DNA from: a virus
IMG/VR virus record: IMGVR_UViG_3300023184_003180
Coordinates: 1-41,408 of that record
Length of the DNA: 41,408 nucleotides
Strand: one strand, 5' to 3'
Shown: in pieces, positions 15,188 to 23,516 of the stretch
How the letters are laid out: every line of letters begins with the position of its first letter
Numbering within the stretch: the stretch's first letter is position 1
The notes under the pieces: model-generated
Told to the model about the DNA's origin: nothing
The model's input: the letters and a program-made list of their open reading frames with translations, nothing else
Databases searched by the model: none
Made by a program: the position numbers and the translations under genes

Positions 15188-15790
15188 ATGTACATAGCGG
15201 AACTGTTTGAAGCACGATCACAAAAGACTTTAGTCGTATTGCCCGGGGGATTCCATCCGTTCCACCCCGGGCATCTTTCTTTGTACACCGCAGCACAACG
15301 GGCTTTTCCCGGAGCCGACATATATTATGCTGCCACAAACGACAAGAGCGAGCGTCCGTTTGACATTGCCGACAAAGCCAAGTTAGCAGAGATCATTGGT
15401 GTACCCCGAGGACATTTTGTACAGGTCAAGAGTCCGTTTCAGGCCCGGGAAATAACCAGCAACTACGATGCCGATTCAACGGTATTGGTATTTGCACGTA
15501 GCGAAAAAGATCGAAACGAACCACCACAAGCCGGCGGTGTCAAAAAGAACGGCGAGCCTGCATACCTACAACCCTATACCAAAAATCCTGCGCCAATGAG
15601 CCAGCATGGTTACATGGCGTATCTGCCCACAGTGGAATTTGACGCAGGCCCTAGCGGCGTTACCAGTGCCACACAAATTCGCGACATGTGGCCTCGAGCC
15701 AATAAGCAACAAAAGCAAGAGATTGTTGCTGATCTCTATCCACGCGACCCCAAGACAGCAAGACAAATTTTAGACAAGAACTTGTCATGA
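15188..15790 (+). CDS. nucleotidylyltransferase-superfamily protein
   Basis: The 200-residue protein belongs to the cytidylyl/adenylyltransferase superfamily: LPGGFHPFHPGHLSLY carries the HxGH nucleotide-binding motif (H26-P-G-H29), and SGVTSATQIRD near residues 158-168 corresponds to the second phosphate-binding motif (ISSTxxR type). Family members include NMN adenylyltransferase and pantetheine-phosphate adenylyltransferase; the substrate here is not determinable. The N-terminus MYIAELFEARSQ precedes the catalytic fold and looks like a short added tag with an LFE|A site, shared in type with other proteins of this region. Confidence 0.8.
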   Translation: MYIAELFEARSQKTLVVLPGGFHPFHPGHLSLYTAAQRAFPGADIYYAATNDKSERPFDIADKAKLAEIIGVPRGHFVQVKSPFQAREITSNYDADSTVLVFARSEKDRNEPPQAGGVKKNGEPAYLQPYTKNPAPMSQHGYMAYLPTVEFDAGPSGVTSATQIRDMWPRANKQQKQEIVADLYPRDPKTARQILDKNLS

Positions 15791-16056
15791 GTACTATAAG
15801 CGTTAAAATTGATGTTTATTGTACACGAGCCGAGGGTAATCCGGCTTATCGCTTGTACGTTGACGGGGATTTATTAACTGAACGCACATGGACTTGGCCT
15901 GCATACGAGGTATTTGTGCGTGAAAATATTGAGGTTAACGTCGAGCCCGGCGATCATAAACTTGATCTAGTGGACTGTAGCAACAACAATGTTTTTTATA
16001 TTAAAAATATAACAGTCAATGGCACTGCAAATAATGGGCCGGTGTTCACAGTATAA
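15787..16056 (+). CDS. small beta-sandwich protein (possible CBM-like module)
   Basis: This 89-residue, probably all-beta protein (VYCTRAEGNPAYRLYVDG, then IEVNVEPGDHKLDLVDC) overlaps the nucleotidylyltransferase gene by 4 bases. Its strand pattern resembles the N-terminal part of the protein at 14713-15159, and also calcium-dependent carbohydrate-binding modules, but I cannot confirm that from sequence alone. Confidence 0.5.
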   Translation: MSTISVKIDVYCTRAEGNPAYRLYVDGDLLTERTWTWPAYEVFVRENIEVNVEPGDHKLDLVDCSNNNVFYIKNITVNGTANNGPVFTV

Positions 16057-16064
16057 TATAAATA
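16057..16064 (+). promoter_or_regulatory. T4-type late promoter motif
   Basis: TATAAATA immediately after the preceding stop; predicted start near 16070, leader about 16 bases to the ATG at 16086. A TATAAT overlaps at 16052-16057. Confidence 0.55.
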
Positions 16065-16085
16065 TAACATATACCGGATTTAGAC

Positions 16086-16802
16086 ATGAAACCAACAGAA
16101 TTTTTACGTGAATTTGATACCATGGAAGACGAGCAACTTGACGGCATGGCTCTAGGCGAACTAAAAGCCATTGCACAATCTGCTGAAAAGATTTACAATT
16201 CAGTAAAATCGGGCACGCCACTAGAAGCATGGATGTACAAAAAGATCACTAATGGCAACGAAGGCCTAACTGCTGTTGCACAACAGATCAACAACCCCGA
16301 AATTAGAGAACCACAACACAATACACTAGAATCTGCACCTGACTATTCCGACATGTTTGAAGGTACCATATACGATATGGACAAAGAGTATGGTGCGCCT
16401 GCTCCCAAACATAAGCCTCGCCCACACATGGCACCACAACGCCCACGTCATCCCGATGATCCCGACTTTATGGATCCCGACCAACGTAGACTACGTGCTG
16501 ACCAGGCACGTGTCAAGAAGGCACAAGATGAATACCATGCTAAGAAAGGTGTGGCGGAAAGAATTACTCCACCGGGCAAAGATGATATGGAACAATATCG
16601 AAAAGACACAGCCGATATGGCCAAGCGAGCGATAGCGAATAAAACGCCAATGTCAAAGAATCCGGTAAACGAATTTGCCGGCGGCATGGGTGCAAGTAGT
16701 GTAGCAATAGCACCCGGAGTAGGCAAGGGCCCTAAAGTCGGAAGTTTGTTTGGCGGCAGTTATGCACCCAAGACTCCATTTAATCGGAAGCGTAAACGGT
16801 AA
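16086..16802 (+). CDS. low-complexity protein with CTS-like N-terminus
   Basis: The 238-residue protein starts MKPTEFLREF, closely similar to the T4 internal protein capsid-targeting sequence (MKTYQEFIAEA). The middle (residues ~100-160) is rich in Pro, Asp, Lys and Arg, and the end is basic (FNRKRKR). A segment ELKAIAQSAEKIYNSVKSGTPLE (split by context) is helical. No catalytic domain is seen. It may be an internal head or other virion protein, inferred from the tag-like N-terminus and neighbours. Confidence 0.6.
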   Translation: MKPTEFLREFDTMEDEQLDGMALGELKAIAQSAEKIYNSVKSGTPLEAWMYKKITNGNEGLTAVAQQINNPEIREPQHNTLESAPDYSDMFEGTIYDMDKEYGAPAPKHKPRPHMAPQRPRHPDDPDFMDPDQRRLRADQARVKKAQDEYHAKKGVAERITPPGKDDMEQYRKDTADMAKRAIANKTPMSKNPVNEFAGGMGASSVAIAPGVGKGPKVGSLFGGSYAPKTPFNRKRKR

Positions 16803-17572
16803 TGGACATTAAAGATTTATTGGCACGTATAGACACCATAAACGAAGCAGCCAATCCAGCACAACAGGCTGCTATCGCCATTGCTATGAAAAAAGCAGGA
16901 GATAAACCCAAGAGTGAAGGCTCAATGAGCAGTGCTGAAAAACACAGCACTGGTCCCAAGTTTGTGGGCAAGTGGCGAGGCACAGACAGTGCCAGCAAAG
17001 CACGAGGCAAATACGTTGGTGGCGAAAGTATCTTACGTGACTTGGAACGGAAATTAGATGAAACTCCTGTACGTGACCTAATGCGCGAATATAGAGAGTT
17101 CAAAGAAGCCACAGCACCACAACAGGCACAACCTGCACAGACTGGTACGCCAACCCTGGGAGCAGATTTAACCAAGCCCGGTACACCACAACAACAGCAA
17201 CAACAAGATCCTGCACAAAAAGCTGCACAACAAAAACTCGACCAACAAGAAAAAGCCGAACAAAACAACTTGCAAAAAGGTGTTGCCAGCATGAAAATGG
17301 CCGGAGCGGCAATTAGTAACCCAGCAAATTTAACAAAAGCATTTGGCAAAGTAGATGACCAACAACCGTTAAATCCTGCAGACAAAGGTGCTATTGCATC
17401 AGCTGGCACAGTGCTGGCACCTATTATGTCAAACCCACAATTACAGAGCAAGTTCAAAGACTTGGTCACACAGGCCAGTGCTTCGGCAAAACAGCAACAA
17501 CAAAAACAACAGCAGGCTACAACACCCACAGGAGCCAACCAAGTAACACCAACAACGGGCGCACCAAAATGA
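16802..17572 (+). CDS. Gln/Ala-rich low-complexity protein with CTS-like N-terminus
   Basis: The 256-residue protein starts MDIKDLLARIDTINEAANP, in which INE|A fits the T4 gp21 prohead protease site (I/L-x-E|A/G). Gln-rich runs occupy about residues 105-160 and the last 35 residues, separating a helical segment of ~80 residues (FGKVDDQQPLNPADKGAIAS region). The first 60 residues include KSEGSMSSAEKHSTGPKFV and a KARGKYVGG stretch. It overlaps both neighbours by 1-4 bases. A scaffolding, internal or virion role is inferred; no enzyme motif is seen. Confidence 0.6.
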   Translation: MDIKDLLARIDTINEAANPAQQAAIAIAMKKAGDKPKSEGSMSSAEKHSTGPKFVGKWRGTDSASKARGKYVGGESILRDLERKLDETPVRDLMREYREFKEATAPQQAQPAQTGTPTLGADLTKPGTPQQQQQQDPAQKAAQQKLDQQEKAEQNNLQKGVASMKMAGAAISNPANLTKAFGKVDDQQPLNPADKGAIASAGTVLAPIMSNPQLQSKFKDLVTQASASAKQQQQKQQQATTPTGANQVTPTTGAPK

Positions 17573-19677
17573 ACATACACGAACTATTTGAAGACAAGGC
17601 CAAGAAGCAACGCTTAGACCCTAAATGTTGGACAGGATACCACAAAGCCGGGACCAAGGTCAAAGGTGGTGTGCGTGTCAACAACTGTGTGCCCAATGAA
17701 GGCATAGAAGTTGTCAGTGAGTTTGCTCCACCCGGTGGCGATGATAGCGACCACGATCCCGAAGAGTTATTATTTAGATTGGCCAAGCAATGGTGGCTTG
17801 GAACTGAATCGGACATGATCCGTGTGGAACGTACCTTGGCCAGTATGGGTTGGGAAATCGGCGAAGATGAAGGCTACGACGATGGCGGCGTGTTTGTGGT
17901 ACAGGCCGGTGATGAGAACGGCAAGAGCTATATCAGCTGGCCACATGAAGACTTGGCCGACGAAGGTGTGGCGGAAGAAGCCGGTACTAAAGGCTATCGT
18001 GTAACATGGTCAGAAGCAGGTAGCGATAAACACACCAGTGGCTTGTTGTTAAAACACCATGCTATTGAACATGCCAAGATGCTAAAAAACAAACCAGGCA
18101 CAAGCAATGTTAAGGTTATTCCTTATCGTAGTGTTGAAGAAGGTCATCGTGACGAAGATAATCCATTTTCTAAAGGTTCAATGGGCGATGCGTTATATAA
18201 AGCATTAGGTAGCAAGAAAGTAAGTCCACAACAAGTTCAACGCAACAGAGAGCGGTTTGCCAAGCGTGATGCAGAAAGATATACCATTGCCAACGATCCG
18301 GACAAGCCAGGATTGTATCATTATTCAGACATTGCTCATGCATTGCAAAATGGTCATAGCGATTCTGCAAAAGTCTACAAACACAATAAGTTCATTGGCA
18401 CAGTTGGTGATGTAAGACAGCAAGATTTGGCGGAAGGTGAACTAGATGAAAAGTCAACAAGCCAAGCACAGTTTCGCACAATGGCAGCTGCCGCACACAA
18501 TCCTGCGTTTGCAAAGAAAGTTGGCATTAAACCGTCAGTGGCAAAAGAATTCCACGGTGCAGATCGTAAACAGAGTTACCGGTCATTACCTAAGAAGGTA
18601 GATGAGGGCATAATGGACTTCATGCAACCACAGCAGCCTAAGACTACAAAAGATAAACTTACATTGGCTGCAATGCGTCAAATTGAAAAGGCACGTGCCG
18701 ATAAAGAACGCCAAGACCCCACGTATGTGCGTAGCAAAGACTTGCCCAAGAATCCTGACCATGTGCGTGTAGTGACAGATGCTAAAGGTGACTACAAACC
18801 GCCTAAAGAAGCCGACTACGGTGCGGACTACCAAGATATGGTTCGTCGTGTTGCGGCACAGGAAAAGCGTAAGCAACAACAGCCCAAGCCTGCAAAACGT
18901 GAAGACAGCAACATGCCTGTGGCAGTGGACAGTACTAGTCCTATACACGGCGCCAATGAAGATTCAGAAGGTGTCAGCACAAAAAACATCAGTCCCGCAA
19001 GTCAGAAACTGATACAAAAGGCACGTCAAGCTGCACCCGATGCACGTAGTGATCTTGATGCAGTATTTGCATACTTAGACGATGTTGCAAAGCGCACACA
19101 AGATAATTATGGCCGAGTCAATGACATTCTACAACAGTTAGATCCCATGAGTAATGACTTGGATAAGGCCGAACGAGAATTAGATCGTGTAAGACAAGTT
19201 AACCAAGGACAACAACAGTTATTGGGCAGACTCAAATCACGCCTAGATAAAACAGGTGCGGATACTGCTCCGGTACAGGCACAACAAGCACAACAAGATA
19301 AACGAGACGCCGACGAGCGTGACGCTATCGGCCAGCAATTGGCCCAAGAGCCACAGCAGGTTGTTGTTAAGCAAGAACCACAAGGCCCAGTTGATGCTGT
19401 AGACAAAGTAGCAAGACAAAAAGCCGATCAAGCTGAACGAGATATTCACAACTTGTATTCAAAAGATGCATCAAGTACAGCTAGTAAGACAATTAGTCAA
19501 ATTCAACAGAGGATGCTTACTCCGCCTTCGGATCCCAAAATAGATCCATCAACTACAGTGGTTAATCCAGATAAGATAAAAGCCCTTGCAAAGAATTTTT
19601 TACAAAAAGATGAAATTACCGAAGACATCTACGAGAGCAGATTGTACAAAATGAAGCTGGCTGGATACTTTGACTAA
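17569..19677 (+). CDS. large mosaic modular protein with CTS-like N-terminus
   Basis: The 702-residue protein begins MNIHELFEDKAK (compare T4 Alt MELITELFDED). Short modules follow: a DPKCWTGYHKAGTKVKGG block with two Cys (residues ~17-41), VSEFAPPGGDD, a region with WWLGTESDMIRVERTLASMG and GVFVVQAGDENGKSYISWP (~65-125), a helical part, then DLAEGELDE and a STSQAQFRTMAAAAHNP module with AFAKKVGI (~290-335). Residues ~480-650 are a long Gln-rich coiled-coil. I recognise several of these short blocks as recurring in marine phage mosaic proteins. LAE|G and similar sites between modules could be cut by the prohead protease. Function unknown. Confidence 0.65.
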   Translation: MNIHELFEDKAKKQRLDPKCWTGYHKAGTKVKGGVRVNNCVPNEGIEVVSEFAPPGGDDSDHDPEELLFRLAKQWWLGTESDMIRVERTLASMGWEIGEDEGYDDGGVFVVQAGDENGKSYISWPHEDLADEGVAEEAGTKGYRVTWSEAGSDKHTSGLLLKHHAIEHAKMLKNKPGTSNVKVIPYRSVEEGHRDEDNPFSKGSMGDALYKALGSKKVSPQQVQRNRERFAKRDAERYTIANDPDKPGLYHYSDIAHALQNGHSDSAKVYKHNKFIGTVGDVRQQDLAEGELDEKSTSQAQFRTMAAAAHNPAFAKKVGIKPSVAKEFHGADRKQSYRSLPKKVDEGIMDFMQPQQPKTTKDKLTLAAMRQIEKARADKERQDPTYVRSKDLPKNPDHVRVVTDAKGDYKPPKEADYGADYQDMVRRVAAQEKRKQQQPKPAKREDSNMPVAVDSTSPIHGANEDSEGVSTKNISPASQKLIQKARQAAPDARSDLDAVFAYLDDVAKRTQDNYGRVNDILQQLDPMSNDLDKAERELDRVRQVNQGQQQLLGRLKSRLDKTGADTAPVQAQQAQQDKRDADERDAIGQQLAQEPQQVVVKQEPQGPVDAVDKVARQKADQAERDIHNLYSKDASSTASKTISQIQQRMLTPPSDPKIDPSTTVVNPDKIKALAKNFLQKDEITEDIYESRLYKMKLAGYFD

Positions 19678-19680
19678 ATA
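19673..19680 (+). promoter_or_regulatory. late promoter motif, leaderless arrangement
   Basis: ACTAAATA whose predicted start of transcription is 19686, exactly the A of the dps ATG. No Shine-Dalgarno is visible between them. Confidence 0.45.
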
Positions 19681-19685
19681 CTACT

Positions 19686-20123
19686 ATGAACGAAGAACTA
19701 CAAAAAGCAGCCCGAGTTGCATTTGCTACAGAATTTAGCTTTTATCTAAAAGCACACTACTTCCACTGGAACGTAGAGGGCATTCACTTCCAAGAGTATC
19801 ATGCATTGTTTGGCACCATATACGAAGAAGTTTATGGCATAATTGATGAGTTTGCCGAAAAGATTCGTAGTCTAGGTGCTTATGCCCCTGGAAGTTTCAG
19901 CAAGTTGAGTTTACTAAGCCGTATCGAAGATGAGACCGAAGTACCCGATACAGGCGCCATGGTTGCCATGTTGTTGGAAGATAGTGACCGTACTTGTGCG
20001 CTATTAAAAGTGGTTTACGATGTTGCTGAGTCTGTAGGTGAACACGGCTTCAGCAACTTCTTAGCCGAGCGTATGGATGCACACCGTAAACATTCATGGA
20101 TGCTACGTAGCAGTTTAAAATGA
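19686..20123 (+). CDS. dps: Dps-like ferritin
   Basis: The 145-residue protein has the Dps signature HWNVEG..F..YHALF..IYEEVY..IDEFAEKIR. The four ferroxidase-site residues of Dps are present at the correct spacing: H27, H39, D54 and E58 (12, 15 and 4 apart, as in E. coli numbering H31/H43/D58/E62 type). Dps dodecamers oxidise and store iron, protect DNA from peroxide and may bind DNA. It lacks the long basic N-terminal tail of DNA-binding Dps, so iron/peroxide handling is the safer prediction. The gene overlaps the next by 4 bases (ATGA). Confidence 0.9.
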   Translation: MNEELQKAARVAFATEFSFYLKAHYFHWNVEGIHFQEYHALFGTIYEEVYGIIDEFAEKIRSLGAYAPGSFSKLSLLSRIEDETEVPDTGAMVAMLLEDSDRTCALLKVVYDVAESVGEHGFSNFLAERMDAHRKHSWMLRSSLK

Positions 20124-22681
20124 ACGTCTATGACTTATTTGGCGAAGATGCCTCTGGGGTAGTCGCTAATAAGCGTCAAGCACGGGATCCACGTTACAGC
20201 ATGAGCCTTAGCCCGGACGTTCGGCCTGGGGAAATTACGAGACAACTTAAAAAATATAATCTTGTAGAAGGTGAAGAGAATTTAGCACGTTTAGATGCCA
20301 TACTCGTAGACCTTTGTGCAGGAATCATTCGACATCAAAAACAAGATAACAACCGTTATGGACTAGTTGCTGCCGCAGTAGTTGATCCCGACCATAATGT
20401 TGTATACGGTATCAATAATCTACAAAGCACGGGTAAACGTGTACATGCTGAACGTGCCGCATTGGCCAACTACAAACAAAAACATGGTGACATTCCCGAA
20501 GGTAGCGTAATTGTTACTACACTAAGCCCTTGTACAGAACCCATGCAAGATCGTGAGGGCATGAGTTGTAGTGAACTAATAGATACTACCCCCATACGTA
20601 GGGTCTATGCTGGCTACAGAGATCCAAGTCAAGACCATTTGACACATGATGACTTTGATGTGGTTGTCACAAATAACAGCAAACTTGAACAGTTATGCAA
20701 GGGCTTTGCTGATTGTTTCTTAAAGGAAGATGGTGCACAGGGCGGTAAACTGGTTATATTTGACATTGATGACACTCTGGTTAATACCAACACCAAAGTC
20801 ATAGTTAGACGCGATGGCCGACCGGTCCGACAATTAACAAGTCAAGAGTTCACACACTACAAGTTACAACCTGGCGAAACTTTTGACTTTGGTGCATTCA
20901 GTGATGCTGAAGAATTTGCCCGCGAGAGCAGACCCATTGTGCCAATGATACAACAGTTAAATGCCGACATTGCCAGTGGCAATAAAGTTGTTATGATAAC
21001 TGCACGTAGTGACTTTGATGATCGTGACACATTCCTAAATGCTTTTAGACAGTGGAGTGTGGACATTGATCGTGTACACGTATATCGTGCCGGAAACGAT
21101 CGTCGGCCTGTGAGCGTCGATGCCAAAAAGGCCGACATTGTACGCAGACTATTGGGGAGTGGTAACTACTCCAAAGCCATCATGTATGATGATAGTAAAC
21201 CAAATCTACAGTCGTTTGTGCGATTACACCGTGAGTATCCCTCAACACGTTTTTATGCGTGGCATGTAGACCATGGCGGACATACCACTGAGTACGCACG
21301 TACAGGCATACGTCAACCCGATGCCATGTTTGAAGCCGATACAGCCGGAGAAATAACCGATGCTGTTATTGACTTTTATAAAAAGCAAGACATCAAACCT
21401 GAGAAGGTCAACGACTATGTAGAACATGCTGTTGACTTGTTACATCGAGCAGATCCTACAATACGTGGTCGTGTACGAGAGATATTAAGCCGAGCAAATA
21501 AAAACCCCTATATACAAGGTGGTGTTATTACTACAGTGGGCGCATTGTTAACTGGTGGCTTGTTAACCACTGCTAGCCAGATGCACTTGACTCCGGCACA
21601 GACCAACATCCTGTTACAAGCAGTATTGAACACAGTCATCCCCACTGTAGTAAGTCGTGTAAATGGCAAGAACTGGATAGACACAGTCAAGTACACCTTG
21701 GCCAGTGCTGGAATTGGCACAGGCATTGCGCTACTAAGCGAAGATACCGAGTCTGACATTGATAGCATTGCACAAGAGTTTGTTGAGTTTGTCAGCAAGC
21801 GATTACAGTTTGATCAAATGCCACACATTGACTTTGTTGAGCATGTAACAGGTACAGAACATCCCACATTTGGGTCGTACGACAGCAACACCGACGTGAT
21901 CAACATCGGTACTAGTGATCGACATGTCATGGACATCATGCGTACATTAGCACACGAGCTGGTACATCACAAACAACGTGAAACTAAATCAGAATTAGAT
22001 GGTGGCACTGCTAGTCGGGACGAGAATCAAGCCAATAGCGTAGCCGGAACACTCATGCGTGAGTTTGCTGATCAACACCCCGAATACTTTGGTGGCAAGC
22101 CGGGTGTAGCAGAAGGCAAAGAACAGTTTAATTATGAATTAGCACAAAAAGGATTTCACTTTGAACAAGAAATTGGCGGAGTAACATATAGGGTAACGAA
22201 TAAAAAAGGTGGCTCAGATAATATCAATATTGAAGCCATAGATGATAAAGGACAGGCAATAGGATTTGCTCGCTTTTGGATGCACCAGTACAAAAATGGA
22301 TTAGAAAGCCTGAGTACTCAGGTAAGAGATGACTGGCAGGGAAAAGGAATAGCCGCAAATATGTATGCCGTTATGCGTATGTTAGGTGTTAATATACATC
22401 CAGCGTCAATGCAAAGTGATGATGGTAAAAAGATGTGGGACAAGTGGAACAAGCAAGGTGATGCCCGGCACATCAAAAGTATGAATGCCAAAATGGCGGA
22501 AAACTTTGCTGACGGCAAGAATCCAGGACGCAAAGGACTTGCCAAGCGTTCGGGCGTCAACACCAAAGCCAGTGTTAGCACTTTGAGAAATGTTGCCAAA
22601 CATTCCTCAGGTGAGAAGCAACGTATGGCACATTGGTTGGCCAACATGAAGGCTGGTAGGGCAAAGGCACGTAAAAAATGA
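20120..22681 (+). CDS. multidomain polyprotein: deaminase, HAD phosphatase, Zn protease, acetyltransferase
   Basis: This 853-residue protein joins several enzymes. It starts MNVYDLFGEDAS, a tag-like N-terminus. Residues ~50-195: CDA-like deaminase with HAE (109-111), PC (137-138) and a distant Cys150 as zinc ligands. Residues ~208-395: HAD phosphatase with DIDDT (D215, D217), MITAR and DDSKPN. Residues ~463-540: hydrophobic helices. Residues ~545-660: zinc-protease-like HELVHH (612-617) with a DENQAN segment giving a likely third ligand (E635). Residues ~665-780: GNAT-like acetyltransferase with WQGKGIAANMYAVM. A basic tail with GRKGLAKRSG and GEKQRMAHWLANM ends it. Linkers such as FLKEDGAQGG, LLSEDTES and GVAEGKEQ could be proteolytically cut. 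Substrates are unknown. Confidence 0.8.
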   Translation: MNVYDLFGEDASGVVANKRQARDPRYSMSLSPDVRPGEITRQLKKYNLVEGEENLARLDAILVDLCAGIIRHQKQDNNRYGLVAAAVVDPDHNVVYGINNLQSTGKRVHAERAALANYKQKHGDIPEGSVIVTTLSPCTEPMQDREGMSCSELIDTTPIRRVYAGYRDPSQDHLTHDDFDVVVTNNSKLEQLCKGFADCFLKEDGAQGGKLVIFDIDDTLVNTNTKVIVRRDGRPVRQLTSQEFTHYKLQPGETFDFGAFSDAEEFARESRPIVPMIQQLNADIASGNKVVMITARSDFDDRDTFLNAFRQWSVDIDRVHVYRAGNDRRPVSVDAKKADIVRRLLGSGNYSKAIMYDDSKPNLQSFVRLHREYPSTRFYAWHVDHGGHTTEYARTGIRQPDAMFEADTAGEITDAVIDFYKKQDIKPEKVNDYVEHAVDLLHRADPTIRGRVREILSRANKNPYIQGGVITTVGALLTGGLLTTASQMHLTPAQTNILLQAVLNTVIPTVVSRVNGKNWIDTVKYTLASAGIGTGIALLSEDTESDIDSIAQEFVEFVSKRLQFDQMPHIDFVEHVTGTEHPTFGSYDSNTDVINIGTSDRHVMDIMRTLAHELVHHKQRETKSELDGGTASRDENQANSVAGTLMREFADQHPEYFGGKPGVAEGKEQFNYELAQKGFHFEQEIGGVTYRVTNKKGGSDNINIEAIDDKGQAIGFARFWMHQYKNGLESLSTQVRDDWQGKGIAANMYAVMRMLGVNIHPASMQSDDGKKMWDKWNKQGDARHIKSMNAKMAENFADGKNPGRKGLAKRSGVNTKASVSTLRNVAKHSSGEKQRMAHWLANMKAGRAKARKK

Positions 22682-23262
22682 ACATAGTTTACATTCACGG
22701 GGCCAGTGCCACCAGTGAGAGTTTTAACTATATACGCAGCAAAGTAGGTCGGGGCACGGACATCAACTACGACAGTCGCAACGGGTTTGAAAACAACCTA
22801 AATGACATGTTGGCGACATTGAAAGAACAAGATGACATGTTCTTTGTAGCACACAGTCTGGGTGGAATATACAGTTTGCACATTGCCAACAGTTTACCTG
22901 ACCGAGTTCTAGGAGCAGTTACAATCAGTACGCCATATGGTGGTGCACAAGTAGCCGAAGTGGCCAAATACTTTTTACCATTTAGTAGACTCATGCGTGA
23001 CATTGGACCCAGTTCGTGGGCTATGACTCAAGCAGACACAATCAAGATTCAACACCCTTGGTGCAATGTGGTCACTGTACGGGGGCAAAGTCCTTTTATA
23101 CCAGATGCCAATGACGGGGTTGTAACTGTAAAAAGCCAACAACATCATGTGGATATGGAATTGGTTGAAGTTGACTACAATCACTATGAAGTTTTACAGT
23201 CCGACACAGTGGTTCGACTGGTCCGAGATCGAATCAAAACATTTAATCGATTATCGTTATAA
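22678..23262 (+). CDS. alpha/beta hydrolase (lipase-like)
   Basis: The 194-residue protein has an IHGASATSESF oxyanion-region motif near the N-terminus, the nucleophile elbow AHSLGG (Ser at about residue 60), an acidic residue in PDANDGVV, and a histidine in YNHYEVLQ, matching a Ser-Asp-His triad. It resembles PGAP1-like/lipase hydrolases that act on esters; substrate unknown and no signal peptide is seen. It overlaps the polyprotein gene by 4 bases, so it is the last gene of that unit. Confidence 0.8.
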   Translation: MNIVYIHGASATSESFNYIRSKVGRGTDINYDSRNGFENNLNDMLATLKEQDDMFFVAHSLGGIYSLHIANSLPDRVLGAVTISTPYGGAQVAEVAKYFLPFSRLMRDIGPSSWAMTQADTIKIQHPWCNVVTVRGQSPFIPDANDGVVTVKSQQHHVDMELVEVDYNHYEVLQSDTVVRLVRDRIKTFNRLSL

Positions 23263-23373
23263 AGGTGTGCGGCAATGCACTACGAAGCTCCGCCTGCCAA
23301 TTCGTTGTTGCCCTATACTAAAATACAGAAAGTTAAATAGGTTCTTCAATGCATTACGCTGTATTGTTACCGC

Positions 23374-23381
23374 ACTAAATA
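23374..23381 (+). promoter_or_regulatory. late promoter motif, leaderless arrangement
   Basis: ACTAAATA in the 332-base gap after the hydrolase gene. Predicted start of transcription is 23387, the A of a small ORF's ATG. Confidence 0.45.
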
Positions 23382-23386
23382 TTTAT

Positions 23387-23458
23387 ATGAATCCCTACCC
23401 TGTATATCCTGAAGACGATGGTTCGGATCGATTCCGTAATCCCTATAGTCCCGTGTAA
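23387..23458 (+). CDS. possible 23-residue leaderless peptide
   Basis: A 23-codon ORF rich in Pro, Tyr and Asp (NPYPVYPEDDGSDRF). It is too short for a firm call, but its ATG sits exactly where a transcript from the late motif at 23374-23381 would begin, as for two better-supported genes. No homologue is recognised. Confidence 0.35.
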   Translation: MNPYPVYPEDDGSDRFRNPYSPV

Positions 23459-23460
23459 GA

Positions 23461-23516
23461 TCACCTACCTTAGGCCGTACTTAGTACGGATTGGTGAATA
23501 GGCGGCTGCTGCCTAA
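23461..23516 (+). other. possible structured RNA element
   Basis: Several nested pairings: CCGTAC (23475-23480) with GTACGG (23484-23489) around a 3-base loop; TCACC (23461-23465) with GGTGA (23493-23497); TAGGC (23499-23503) with GCCTA (23511-23515); and an alternative TTAGGC (23470-23475) with GCCTAA (23511-23516). The last pairing competes with the others, as in switch-like RNAs. No known riboswitch or tRNA is recognised. The rest of the gap, 23517-23559, shows nothing further. Confidence 0.4.

Noticed and set aside
15172-15210. 12-codon ORF after the late motif
   Set aside because: It is very short, in a different frame, and overlaps the better-supported nucleotidylyltransferase start.
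16780-17580. A 266-codon open frame on the - strand, Cys/Ala-rich
   Set aside because: It is the antisense of the Gln-rich gene at 16802-17572; poly-Gln codons read backward give Cys/Leu-rich translations. No promoter or ribosome site supports it.
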